Assembly (NCBI GenBank): GCA_018266955.1
Contig: JAFDZI010000027.1
Location: forward strand, 1-43,557
DNA from: Bacteroidota bacterium
Lineage (GTDB): Bacteria; Bacteroidota; Bacteroidia; Flavobacteriales; Weeksellaceae
Direction of reading: 5' to 3'
Length of the DNA: 43,557 nt
Below, in pieces: positions 35,956-43,557 of the stretch (the stretch's first letter is position 1; each line of letters begins with the position of its first letter). The notes under the pieces are model-generated. The model was not told where the DNA came from. It saw nothing but the letters and a program-made list of their open reading frames with translations, and ran no database searches. The position numbers were made by a program, and so were the translations under genes.

Positions 35956-36678
35956 TTAATCGATTAAAGATATTATTTCAGTAAATTGCTTAAGTAAGGA
36001 AATCCTTTTTTGTTGATCCAGTTGTTTGAATTTACTAAAAAAATCATTTGAAATTTCAGATTCTGAAATGTTAAGTGGATTATATTTTGATTCATCAATA
36101 TTTAAATTGATATAATTTTTTATTGTAGACAAACTTATATTACTAAGTTTATCAATATCAAAATCCTCTATTTTAAATGGTAATCCTGTTGTTTTATCTA
36201 TTACTACAATTTTATCTTCCAAAAAATTTTGGATGGTATTTCTAATTTTTGGATAAGTTATTAACTCAGAATTCTGTTCCTTAATTGATTTCAATAGATT
36301 CTCAACGGAATTATCAACCTTTCTACTATTATTATTACCATATAAACCACTCACTAAAGCTAAATAACCTTTATCTTTATAAAGTTTACATCTTCCTTTT
36401 ATGTGTTTTTCGCTTTTTGGCAAAGAATGATTAAGTTTCTCTCTATCAATTCCATTAACTAATTCGGTAATTTTAAACCAAAAACCTGTTTTCTTTTTTC
36501 CTAAAATTGAATTTTTGTGATTATTCTCAATAAGAATTATTGTGTTAAAAATTGAAGCGTCTATTGTATAAGTATTTTGAGTTATGTTATCTAAAAAACG
36601 ACCATCAAAAAGTCGAAAATTTTTAAAGAAAAACTCTCCTTTTTCATCGTATACATAATATTTCTCAATAATATTCAT
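35956..36678 (-). CDS. Unknown protein, middle gene of the KAP operon
   Basis: A 240-residue soluble protein with no recognised domain. The first half is beta-like (YVYDEKGEFFFKNFRLFDGRF; NTIILIENNHKNSILGKKKTGFWFKI); the second is helical and Lys/Asn-rich. No catalytic triad or metal site stands out. Its ATG shares one base with the stop of the upstream gene (TAATG at 36680-36676), and 1 nt separates its stop from the KAP gene, so all three are made together. This makes a functional link to the NTPase likely. Confidence 0.7.
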   Translation of the reverse strand: MNIIEKYYVYDEKGEFFFKNFRLFDGRFLDNITQNTYTIDASIFNTIILIENNHKNSILGKKKTGFWFKITELVNGIDREKLNHSLPKSEKHIKGRCKLYKDKGYLALVSGLYGNNNSRKVDNSVENLLKSIKEQNSELITYPKIRNTIQNFLEDKIVVIDKTTGLPFKIEDFDIDKLSNISLSTIKNYINLNIDESKYNPLNISESEISNDFFSKFKQLDQQKRISLLKQFTEIISLID

Positions 36679-36998
36679 TACAATAAATTATCTTCTATAT
36701 ATTCCAAAACTTCATAAGATAATCTACTAATTACAATGTAGTCCTCACTGCCTTTGTTAGCAAAAGGAAGTTCTTCACATCTTTTATAAAATGCTTTTAC
36801 TACTTTTTTCTGTTCTGGATTTATAACCAAAGGAATTATAAATCTTAGTACGGATGATAGTTTGTGATGTAAGTTACTACTCATTAAATCATCTGCCGTT
36901 TTTAAATCATCATAATAATGCTTAATCGTCATATATTGAATTTTGCCAAATTTAACTAAAAAAGTCCTCTTTAGTAAAGAAGACTTTTCCACAATCAT
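36678..36998 (-). CDS. Small unknown protein, first gene of the KAP operon
   Basis: A 106-residue helical protein with no recognised family. It contains TIKHYYDDLKTADDLMSSN, then HHKLSSVLRFIIPLVINPEQKKVVKAFYKRCEELP. A second Met (MTIKHYY, residue 23) is an alternative start. Coupled to the next gene by an overlapping TAATG. No promoter of the consensus type is visible in the 111 nt upstream. Confidence 0.6.
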   Translation of the reverse strand: MIVEKSSLLKRTFLVKFGKIQYMTIKHYYDDLKTADDLMSSNLHHKLSSVLRFIIPLVINPEQKKVVKAFYKRCEELPFANKGSEDYIVISRLSYEVLEYIEDNLL

Positions 36999-37109
36999 CG
37001 TAAAATCAATAGATTCTACAATTTTATTTCTGTTTACAATAATTACAAACTCATATTTGTTAAAACTTAGTTTTTGATGATATTCTGCATTTAAAAATCA
37101 ATGCAATTT

Positions 37110-37991
37110 CTAATCTATCTTTTCAATATAATTAAAAAATAAAAATCCAGCTAAGCTTGTTCCTGTTGATCCAGCTCCTCCCTCTACATAGGATAATTTA
37201 ATTTTTCTTCCTTCTACCAATAATTTCTTAAGATTTTTGTATTCTTTAAAACTTAAATCATATTTACCAACGGTATTCCTCTTTTTACCATTTTTTGTAT
37301 ATAAATCTTCTGGAAATAAATTAATTACAATATCCTGATTTACTAAAGAATTCGTATCATTATGTAAATCATCAAATTCTTTACTGGTTTGGGTTATTTG
37401 AATTTTATAACCGATAATTCCATCCTCATTTAATACTTTTTTTACTATGCCATACAAAAAATAATATTCTTTAAATTGTTCAGGGAACATACTACCACCA
37501 TCTTCATAATAGTCTTTGTCAACTAATTTATTATATGTATATATTGGAAAATTAGATATTTGATTTCTATTTTGGGAATTTTCACTGTTTTTAGAATGAT
37601 TTTCTATGGACTTACTATCTTCATTTGTTATGGTTTCATCTTCATTATTTCCTACTTTCATAAATGTACAGCCTCCAAAATTTAAAGTACTTTCATCAAT
37701 AATTCTAATTCCAGCTCCTGAATTATTATTTAACTCATTAGATTTTAGATAAATTACACCATTATCAATTTCATAATCTACTCTCTGTTCAACACCCATT
37801 ATACTAAAATAACATTTACTATTTCTAAATTCAAATCTGCCAATCATTGAACAACCCAATTCTCTTCCCATCCTAAATATATTACCATTATCATCTTTAT
37901 TGGGTACATATTCATAGATACCATCTAAAGAATTACCAGACTTGCAAGAAAATAGTAATACTAATGTAAATAAAATAAAAACCTTTCTCAT
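37110..37991 (-). CDS. Putative lipoprotein, second of a coupled pair
   Basis: A 293-residue exported lipoprotein with lipobox LLFSCKS (Cys16). The N-terminal half resembles a small beta-barrel-like or lipocalin-like domain (DGIYEYVPNKDD, RFEFRNSKCYFSIMGV, DESTLNFGGCTFMKV). A Ser/Asn-rich linker (about 115-150) is followed by a second domain with an OB-like pattern (YGIVKKVLNEDGIIGYKIQITQ). Function unknown. Its ATG overlaps the stop of the upstream lipoprotein gene (ATGA), so the pair is translationally coupled. Confidence 0.65.
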   Translation of the reverse strand: MRKVFILFTLVLLFSCKSGNSLDGIYEYVPNKDDNGNIFRMGRELGCSMIGRFEFRNSKCYFSIMGVEQRVDYEIDNGVIYLKSNELNNNSGAGIRIIDESTLNFGGCTFMKVGNNEDETITNEDSKSIENHSKNSENSQNRNQISNFPIYTYNKLVDKDYYEDGGSMFPEQFKEYYFLYGIVKKVLNEDGIIGYKIQITQTSKEFDDLHNDTNSLVNQDIVINLFPEDLYTKNGKKRNTVGKYDLSFKEYKNLKKLLVEGRKIKLSYVEGGAGSTGTSLAGFLFFNYIEKID

Positions 37992-38407
37992 CTTATTTTC
38001 TTAAATGTCCAAGAAGATCCTTTTGGTATTGATATTGTCAACGTTTCTGAATTATCATCGTAGTTGGCATTCATATTAGCATTCTGTCCAACTAAATAAT
38101 TATCAGTTTCTTTAGTTAAAATTAGTTTGTGTCCTGTAAAAAGATGAAATACATAACTGTTTTCTGAATTTGGATATTTTTCCATTTCACAAATAATTCC
38201 ATCCATTGAATGGTCATTCTTACTTTTCCCTACATTTATATCTACAATTTTCCATCCTCCGATATATCTATCATCTAAATCAATTTTGCTGTTCTCTGCA
38301 AATTCTGTTTTCGTGGTATCATCTTCATTCTTAGTAAGGTTATCATTTTTTTTACAGTTTGTTACCAACAGTAAAAGTAAACTCACTGATACGATTTTTG
38401 TTTTCAT
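37988..38407 (-). CDS. Putative lipoprotein, first of a coupled pair
   Basis: A 139-residue exported lipoprotein beginning MKTKIVSVSLLLLLVTNCKKN, lipobox LVTNC (Cys18). The open frame extends upstream to 38575, but that part overlaps a hairpin and reads as noise, so ATG 38407 is the start. The body holds a DDRYIGGWKIVDINVG segment and SYVFHLFTGHKLIL, a pattern seen in small lipocalin-like domains. Function unknown. Overlaps the next lipoprotein gene by ATGA. Confidence 0.65.
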   Translation of the reverse strand: MKTKIVSVSLLLLLVTNCKKNDNLTKNEDDTTKTEFAENSKIDLDDRYIGGWKIVDINVGKSKNDHSMDGIICEMEKYPNSENSYVFHLFTGHKLILTKETDNYLVGQNANMNANYDDNSETLTISIPKGSSWTFKKIR

Positions 38408-38480
38408 AATTTTTATTTGAGCTAATATTATTATTCTTTTTTTATTATTCCTTACTGAAAACCGTAATCTGATATAAAAA

Positions 38481-38628
38481 CAAAAACAGGCTTGAGACAT
38501 TATCTCTACCTGTTTTTGAGGTGGTCGAATACCTATCCACAAAGTAAAGCAACGCTCAAGCCATAGCTCGAACATTTTGCTTAACTTAATTCTGTGGATA
38601 TTCTGAATTTTCGACCTTTCAAAAACAG
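38481..38628. repeat. Nested inverted-repeat structure
   Basis: Perfect stem CAAAAACAGG (38481-38490) / CCTGTTTTTG (38509-38518); then a larger imperfect palindrome whose arms share CTGTTTTTGA (38510-38519) with TCAAAAACAG (38619-38628), GGTCGAA (38523-38529) with TTCGACC (38610-38616), and TATCCACA (38534-38541) with TGTGGATA (38592-38599). GGCTTGAG near 38489 can also pair with CTCAAGCC near 38555. The arms are about 45 bp. The two pairing schemes compete. Confidence 0.75.
38606..38616. repeat. Putative attL core (direct repeat)
   Basis: AATTTTCGACC, identical to 42850-42860. It is the right arm of the 38.5-kb palindrome. Confidence 0.5.
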
Positions 38629-38908
38629 ATTTCAGTTCGCTAAATGTATTTTTTAATATGTAATTATTTTATTCCTTTCTAATAGTATCGGGTTTTGTAT
38701 GGTAAATCTAAAACTTTTGTAGAAGTCTTACAACATATATATGTTCTATTTTGGTTCAAATTGATTTTAATATTGTTCTCCGTTCGATATTTTTTTAAAC
38801 GATAATATATTCAGATTTTATTATTAAGTGTTGTGAACATTGTTTAAAATTTCTCCACAAAGAAAACCTTAGCTCTTAAATTTTAATTTATAAGCTAAGG
38901 TTTTTAAA

Positions 38909-40006
38909 TCAATCCCTCATTTGGATTGAATTAAACACAGTCATCATTCCTAAAATCAAAATATCTTTTTCCCTCTCCGTTTTTAAGCTTCTAACAAAAT
39001 CAGTATATTTTGTAGGAAAAGTTTTACTTAATTCATTGTAATATTGCTGGAAAATATCATCTTCAAAGGAAATATCTTTAGTTAATACTTTTAACGCATC
39101 AGATTTATTTCCACTCTTTTTTTGTGTTGCCAACCTTTCTTTAACAACTTTATTTAAACGATTTTTCCAATCACCAAATTTATCTGAATTTTTTTCATAG
39201 GAGTTTTTAATAGTTAGCGTAATTTCGTATTCGTCGAAATCTTCCTCCACAAATCTACTAAGGCAAAATTCTAAAGTATCTGATTCTTTAATACCGTGGT
39301 TAGAACAGTTCAAACTAAATAGTTTAATAAAATTATTTCTATTACCAACTTTATATTTCTGTCTCTTCTCTGTAAATTCAATCATTTCTTGCATTTCCAA
39401 AGCTAAAATATCTGCATTTTCGACAACAGTATTTACATTGTTGATTTCTTCAAAATTAAATACTTTAGCTTCTTTGTTATAAAAAATTTGTTCATCATAG
39501 GAATAAAAACACAATCGGGATACATCACATGTTGATGTGTCGAATTCCACATCAAGTTTTTCCTCATAATAATTAACCAATTTTTTATATCGTTCAGAAT
39601 GTTTGTTTACATCCTTATTGTTAGTTTGAACAATAATTTTCATTCCTCCAGAAGGTGAACGAAACGCAACCATTGTGTATAGAATATTTTTAACTTTTTC
39701 AAAAATTATTTGATACGTTTCTTCATCTTTAATTCCATCAATATCAAGAACCATCCAACCGTGATAAATTCTTAAATTCTCAATTTTCCTACCTAATTTT
39801 GAAAACATCCCACTAATTATAAAAGTGGGAATTTTATTTTTTAAATTCTTTGTCTCTTCGGTTTTCCCCTCCTTATCAAACAGTTTTATATATGGTATAA
39901 TAGTTCTATGATAAGTACCGGTTTTAATATCGTTTACTATCTCGTCTAAATGCGTATATCTACTACATCTAAAATCCTCATAAAAATTAAACTTTACATT
40001 TTCCAT
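38909..40006 (-). CDS. VirE_N / BT4734-like N-terminal domain protein
   Basis: A 365-residue protein of the kind found in Bacteroidetes mobile elements. The BT4734/BF3469-type VirE_N domain (about residues 45-190) shows GWMVLDIDGIKDEETYQ, MVAFRSPSGGMKIIVQT and DVEFDTSTCDVSRLCFYSYD-like segments, similar to the catalytic core of archaeo-eukaryotic primases (acidic DID pair, then a serine/glycine loop). The usual C-terminal helicase domain is absent; a charged helical tail follows. Likely role: replication or mobilisation of the element. Its 5' end overlaps the helix-turn-helix gene by 13 bp. Confidence 0.8.
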   Translation of the reverse strand: MENVKFNFYEDFRCSRYTHLDEIVNDIKTGTYHRTIIPYIKLFDKEGKTEETKNLKNKIPTFIISGMFSKLGRKIENLRIYHGWMVLDIDGIKDEETYQIIFEKVKNILYTMVAFRSPSGGMKIIVQTNNKDVNKHSERYKKLVNYYEEKLDVEFDTSTCDVSRLCFYSYDEQIFYNKEAKVFNFEEINNVNTVVENADILALEMQEMIEFTEKRQKYKVGNRNNFIKLFSLNCSNHGIKESDTLEFCLSRFVEEDFDEYEITLTIKNSYEKNSDKFGDWKNRLNKVVKERLATQKKSGNKSDALKVLTKDISFEDDIFQQYYNELSKTFPTKYTDFVRSLKTEREKDILILGMMTVFNSIQMRD

Positions 40007-40275
40007 TTTTTCGAAATTTTAAAGTTCAACATTGAGGCAACTTCTCTCGCTTTTTCAACACTGCTTCTACGTTTTGATAATAGATACTCATCTAAATCAG
40101 AGATTTCAAAATACAGTTTCCCTCCGTTTGGTCGGTAAGATGGAAACACTCCCTTACCTGCTTTTCTTCTCACAGTTATTACACTAAGCCCCAAATAAAA
40201 AGCTGCTTCTTTTGTTGTTAACATTCTTTTTTTGAAGAAATCTAAAATTTCTTCGTTTTGATTTTTACATAACAT
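39994..40275 (-). CDS. Excisionase-like helix-turn-helix protein
   Basis: A 93-residue DNA-binding protein of the HTH_17 / excisionase (MerR-like) family: MLTTKEAAFYLGLSVITVRRK, AGKGVFPSYRPNGGKLYFE and ISDLDEYLLSKRRS are the classic segments. Such proteins direct excision or control mobile-element genes. The start ATG 40275 (MLCKNQNEE) is preferred over 40335. It overlaps the start of the VirE_N-type gene, giving coupled expression. Confidence 0.85.
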   Translation of the reverse strand: MLCKNQNEEILDFFKKRMLTTKEAAFYLGLSVITVRRKAGKGVFPSYRPNGGKLYFEISDLDEYLLSKRRSSVEKAREVASMLNFKISKKWKM

Positions 40276-40354
40276 AATTATATTTTTTTCAATTACTTTG
40301 TAAAATTTCAAATTTAGAATGCACCTATAAAGCACAGTTCGTGCAATGGAATAT

Positions 40355-41452
40355 TTATGAAAAAATATCCTTTATTTTTTGATAGTTCTTATTGTTTGTT
40401 GTATTTCGAAAATTATTAATTTTTAAGTTAGTTATTCCTCTTGGAATACCATTATTAAAGTTACTAAATCCTGTTTCTGTTTCAGATTTAAAACATCTCC
40501 CTATTTTATCTATAAATATTTTATTACTGTATGTATTAAAATAAGATTCAGGATAACCACAAATTTCTTTAATAAAGAATATTAAACTCTCCCAATAAAC
40601 TCCCTTACCTTTCTTTGGTAACCAGACAATTTTATTTTTGATTTCCTTCAAAGGAGTTTCTGTAAAAACTAATTTAAAATCTTCAAAATTTATTTTCTGA
40701 ATAATGTTTTTCTCTATCAATAGTGAATGTATGTTTTTCAGATTTTTAATATCATAAGTTGATTTAAACGTTTTATTTTCAGAAAATACAGCATCAACGG
40801 AAATCTCTTTTTTATTATGTGATTTTAAAAAAATTAGATATTTAATGTAATCATAAACAAAAGATAACTCAATAGCAAAATATTGTAATGATGTTACTAT
40901 TTTAACATCCATAAAATCTAAATCTGATAAAACATTCGGTTCACGTTGTTTAAATTTTATGTAATTGTAAACCTCCTCACTTACTCCTGTTTCCTTAATC
41001 CTTTCTTTTGTTGATTTTTCCTCAAAACGTATAAACTTATCACGATTTTCATCCGATTCAAAAAAACGTTGTTTAAGTTGTTCAAAGGAAACTGTTTCAA
41101 AATTGTACTTCTTTGGATTATTATAATATTCCTGATAGCACTCCTCAATAATCCATTTTAAGTATTGTAGTTTTTCTATATTATCTTCAGGATTTATTGA
41201 TATTACAGGGGTTTTCTCTTCATTTTTTTCATTATAAATTGTAAATTCATAATGAAGTTTAAATGGGGAAAGATTATTATTTTTCCAAAACAATAATTTC
41301 TCCCCATAATTTTTAATTTCAGAAAACTTACTTTCAATTGATTTAATAAATTCTTTCGTTTGTGGTTTACTTTTAGTTAGTTTTAACCAAATTTTATCTC
41401 TATCAAATTTAAGTTTTGATTCTAAATATTGTTGTTCCTCGAAATAATCCAT
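40355..41452 (-). CDS. Mobile-element protein of unknown family
   Basis: A 365-residue soluble, Lys- and Tyr-rich protein with no recognised motif. It lies between integrase and excisionase-like genes, a slot where Bacteroidetes elements often carry RteC-like or other accessory proteins. Seen: a helical N-terminal part (DYFEEQQYLESKLKF), a middle LQYFAIELSFVYDYIKYLIFL helix, and a C-terminal WLPKKGKGVYWESLIFFIKEICGYPESYF. RteC similarity is possible but not convincing. Integrase gene ends 12 nt upstream. Confidence 0.6.
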   Translation of the reverse strand: MDYFEEQQYLESKLKFDRDKIWLKLTKSKPQTKEFIKSIESKFSEIKNYGEKLLFWKNNNLSPFKLHYEFTIYNEKNEEKTPVISINPEDNIEKLQYLKWIIEECYQEYYNNPKKYNFETVSFEQLKQRFFESDENRDKFIRFEEKSTKERIKETGVSEEVYNYIKFKQREPNVLSDLDFMDVKIVTSLQYFAIELSFVYDYIKYLIFLKSHNKKEISVDAVFSENKTFKSTYDIKNLKNIHSLLIEKNIIQKINFEDFKLVFTETPLKEIKNKIVWLPKKGKGVYWESLIFFIKEICGYPESYFNTYSNKIFIDKIGRCFKSETETGFSNFNNGIPRGITNLKINNFRNTTNNKNYQKIKDIFS

Positions 41453-41464
41453 TATAATGTATTT

Positions 41465-42604
41465 CTACAAATATAATTCAGGAATTTTAGATACAGCATC
41501 AATTTTCTTTTTATCAATTACTTTTCCATAGATTTCTGTGGTTTTCAGATGTCTGTGTCCTAATAACTTACTAACCGTGTAAATATCTGTATTCATCGTT
41601 AGTTGTAGTGTAGCAAAAGTATGTCGTGAACTATGATAAGTAATGTGTTTATCAATTCCTGCTTCTTTTACCCATTTGTGTATTTTTTTGTTATGGTAGG
41701 CACTGTACGTTAAACTCTCAAACAACAATACATCATCATCTTTCCTTTCTCCAAGAAGTTTCACAGCTTGTTCATTAATCGGAAGGTTTTCAATCCCTTT
41801 GGTTTTCTGTTGTGTGTATTTTAAAAGCCAACCATTTTCAGAATCATAGTAGAGATTTTTCCACTTCATATTTTCAACATCACAAAATCTCAACCCTGTT
41901 AAACAACTAAAAATAAAAGCATCTTTCAATATTGGTATTTCACATTCTGTTTTCACTAACTTTTGTAATTCTTCCAAAGTAAGATATTCTCTATTTGTTT
42001 CTTCTTCTTTTATTGATTTTACTCTAACCATAGGATTTTCAGAAATCATCTTACTTCTGTAAGCTTCTTTAAGGGCTGCTCTTACCTTATTGAAGTATGA
42101 TAACGCCGTATTCTGTGATAATCTCCCTCCTTTATTAGATATTTTTTCTTTCAAAAGATACTCCTTAAAATTCTCCAAGAATATTTCATCTATTTTGGAA
42201 ATCTGAATATCTACTCCTTTACAAAAAATTGTTAGATGTTTCAACGTACTAAACCAATTTCCGTATGTTCCCTCTGTCTCAAATCTTTTTTCAACCAGTT
42301 CATTAAAGTAGTTTAGAAATCCAATCTTACCACTCACACTACTTACAAATCCATGTTTTTTAGAATTAAACTCCAACACCTTTTGAGCTTTTATAGATTC
42401 AGCAAGTTGTAATGTTTCTTTGTTGTGGTCTTTCTCAATTATCGTTTTTGGTTTATCGTAGATATAAAGTTTTAAGAACTCATAACTTCTTTTTTTAGTT
42501 AAACTATCGTGGAACATCAAAAATAAACTATTCATTTTTACACGTCCTTTCTCAATACTCTTTTTACTAAGTTTCCCCTCTCTGATTTTTAGATAAACTT
42601 TCAT
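41465..42604 (-). CDS. int: Tyrosine-type site-specific integrase
   Basis: A 379-residue phage-type integrase of the Bacteroidetes group. Layout: an N-terminal arm-binding domain (about residues 1-60), a SAM-like core-binding domain (about 90-190), and the catalytic domain (205-379). The full catalytic set is present: Arg239 (TGLRFCDVENM), His324 and Arg327 (YHSSRHTFAT), His350 (LLGHRHLKTTEIYG) and nucleophile Tyr359. Probably active. It lies at the right end of the module, 245 bp from the putative att core. Confidence 0.95.
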   Translation of the reverse strand: MKVYLKIREGKLSKKSIEKGRVKMNSLFLMFHDSLTKKRSYEFLKLYIYDKPKTIIEKDHNKETLQLAESIKAQKVLEFNSKKHGFVSSVSGKIGFLNYFNELVEKRFETEGTYGNWFSTLKHLTIFCKGVDIQISKIDEIFLENFKEYLLKEKISNKGGRLSQNTALSYFNKVRAALKEAYRSKMISENPMVRVKSIKEEETNREYLTLEELQKLVKTECEIPILKDAFIFSCLTGLRFCDVENMKWKNLYYDSENGWLLKYTQQKTKGIENLPINEQAVKLLGERKDDDVLLFESLTYSAYHNKKIHKWVKEAGIDKHITYHSSRHTFATLQLTMNTDIYTVSKLLGHRHLKTTEIYGKVIDKKKIDAVSKIPELYL

Positions 42605-42807
42605 TTTTCTTAGGTTTTGTTACTAATTGTGATGTAACATTCCGCCTAAGTCAGTTCGGAGACAACAGTAAACGCATGGTATTAACCTAATTACATAGAT
42701 TCTTAAATTATTAGTTCACTTTCTATTAGTGAAACTAACCACATTCTAACAGCTGTTAAGTTGTGGTAGTCTCTACTGATTATTTATCTAATTTTTAAAC
42801 ACTAAAA

Positions 42808-42835
42808 AATCCAAACTTATCGTTTGGATTCTCTT
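42808..42835. terminator. Hairpin near the right end of the module
   Basis: Perfect stem AATCCAAAC (42808-42816) / GTTTGGATT (42822-42830) with loop TTATC. A possible terminator for transcription entering from either side; T-richness on the plus-strand side is modest. Confidence 0.5.
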
Positions 42836-42849
42836 TACATTGTTAAATA

Positions 42850-42860
42850 AATTTTCGACC
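42850..42860. repeat. Putative attR core (direct repeat)
   Basis: AATTTTCGACC, identical to 38606-38616, followed by ACCTC that completes a palindrome with the left flank. Confidence 0.5.
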
Positions 42861-43073
42861 ACCTCAATTGTAAGGTGGTGTAAAGTCCTCACTTTTATTT
42901 TTAAATCACAACAACTCCATAAAGTTATTTTTCACTTTGTTCTCCACATCAAATAATTTCTGATATAAATTTCATTGTATTGGCATTTTGATTATTGATA
43001 ACACATCTTATTTTTTGTTGTATAATGTCATCTGATACTATCATCATTGATAAAATTGAAAATCAACTACTAA

Positions 43074-43115
43074 ATTTTAAACCTCACAGCAGTAAACTCC
43101 TCTGTGGTTTAAAAT
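43074..43115. other. Long hairpin
   Basis: ATTTTAAAC plus CACAG (43074-43089) pairs with CTGTG plus GTTTAAAAT (43102-43115): a 14-bp stem with a 2-nt bulge and a 12-nt loop. A structured RNA end or terminator is possible. Confidence 0.5.
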
Positions 43116-43236
43116 CTACCACTTAATTTTCTTTAACCTCCCTAAAAATTGGTGATCTTCGGCTGAATTCCTTTTTTTTTATCTATACTATTTACTGTAT
43201 TTGTTGTATTTATTATTATTTTACTCTGTAAATTTG

Positions 43237-43290
<54 letters not shown>

Positions 43291-43557
43291 ATAAAATATC
43301 CTCTTTATAATATATTTAATATTATATATTTATATATATTCATATTTAATGGTATATCATATATACATTTAGGAAGTGATATTTAGCAAAGAATAATTAA
43401 GAAACAAACAGCTATTAAGAAAATAACTGCTAAAACACCATTTACAGTTTTTAAAGAAGTTACAACATTTTAAATGTGTTTATCTGTATAATTCCATTAA
43501 AAATACATTTAAAACGATTTATAAGTTTATAACATTAAGACCATTGCACAATTAAAC

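Larger units (their letters stand above)
38408..38908. other. Non-coding region with complex palindrome and left end of the mobile module
   Basis: No gene. Holds the nested inverted repeats described separately (38481-38628), the left copy of the 11-bp repeat (38606-38616), and a terminator-like hairpin near 38868-38902 (ACCTTAGCTCTTA with TAAGCTAAGGT) just after the VirE_N-type gene. Confidence 0.6.
38606..42860. mobile_element. Integrase/excisionase/VirE_N mobile module
   Basis: A 4.2-kb module bounded by the 11-bp direct repeat AATTTTCGACC (38606-38616 and 42850-42860). It holds an integrase gene at its right end, an unrecognised gene, a helix-turn-helix gene and a VirE_N-type gene, all facing left in a compact order. 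The boundary assignment is supported by an inverted 14-mer TTGAGGTGGTCGAA (38516-38529) and TTCGACCACCTCAA (42854-42867) that would come together in the excised chromosome. The size fits a small satellite-like integrative element; boundaries remain inferred. Confidence 0.6.

Noticed and set aside
38408..38575. N-terminal extension of the 37988-38407 lipoprotein
   Set aside because: The extension reads through the hairpin region and places a signal peptide in the middle of the protein; MKTKIVSV at 38407 is a proper signal start.

Overview
The window is low-GC DNA from a member of the Bacteroidetes, most likely the Flavobacteriia (a Weeksellaceae/Chryseobacterium-like relative). This rests on promoters of the Bacteroidetes type (TAnnTTTG at -7), the absence of strong Shine-Dalgarno sequences, a CarboxypepD-type TonB receptor, a subclass A2-like class A beta-lactamase, and Bacteroidetes-style integrases. 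The genus is inference; no 16S rRNA is present.

Layout. (1) 1-3.7 kb: accessory cassettes in a mosaic non-coding background. They hold a lipoprotein with a hydrophobic tail plus a 37-residue membrane peptide, a parDE toxin-antitoxin pair with a visible operator, and a membrane protein. Two homologous palindromic elements lie 2.2 kb apart. (2) 3.7-16 kb: core genes tpx, a monomeric-type NADP isocitrate dehydrogenase, dgkA, dnaN, pheT, a META lipoprotein, a TonB receptor with a DtxR-like palindrome inside its promoter, two SRPBCC proteins and an ankyrin protein. (3) 16.3-16.9 kb: a tRNA operon Ser-Pro-Arg-Pro-Arg that carries a duplicated Pro-Arg pair. (4) 17-24.4 kb: an amidase, aspA, and a run of methyltransferase, GT2, GT-like, polysaccharide deacetylase and GNAT genes that looks like a surface-glycan locus. 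It converges with no spacer on a beta-lactamase gene. (5) 25.5-27.6 kb: three conserved genes of unknown function. (6) 27.7-32.5 kb: a persistence/defence island with a hipBA pair, a scar joining two truncated genes head to head, and a tripartite hipBST operon with three evenly spaced HipB-type operators. (7) 32.5-38.4 kb: a dead integrase N-terminal fragment, a three-gene operon ending in a membrane KAP-family P-loop NTPase, and two coupled lipoproteins. (8) 38.5-42.9 kb: an integrase/excisionase/VirE_N-type mobile module bounded by an 11-bp direct repeat, inserted next to a large imperfect palindrome. (9) 42.9-43.6 kb: non-coding AT-rich DNA with a hairpin and a (CTA)n microsatellite.

How it fits together. 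A conserved chromosomal backbone (3.7-27.6 kb) is flanked by two accessory regions. The right one has been hit repeatedly: toxin-antitoxin units, gene remnants, a decayed integrase and an intact integrase module lie side by side. The best candidate for an undescribed system is the KAP operon (33.3-37.0 kb). The most solid regulatory observation is the phased operator array of hipBST. All family assignments are from reading motifs; no database search was run, and non-coding coordinates were located by eye.
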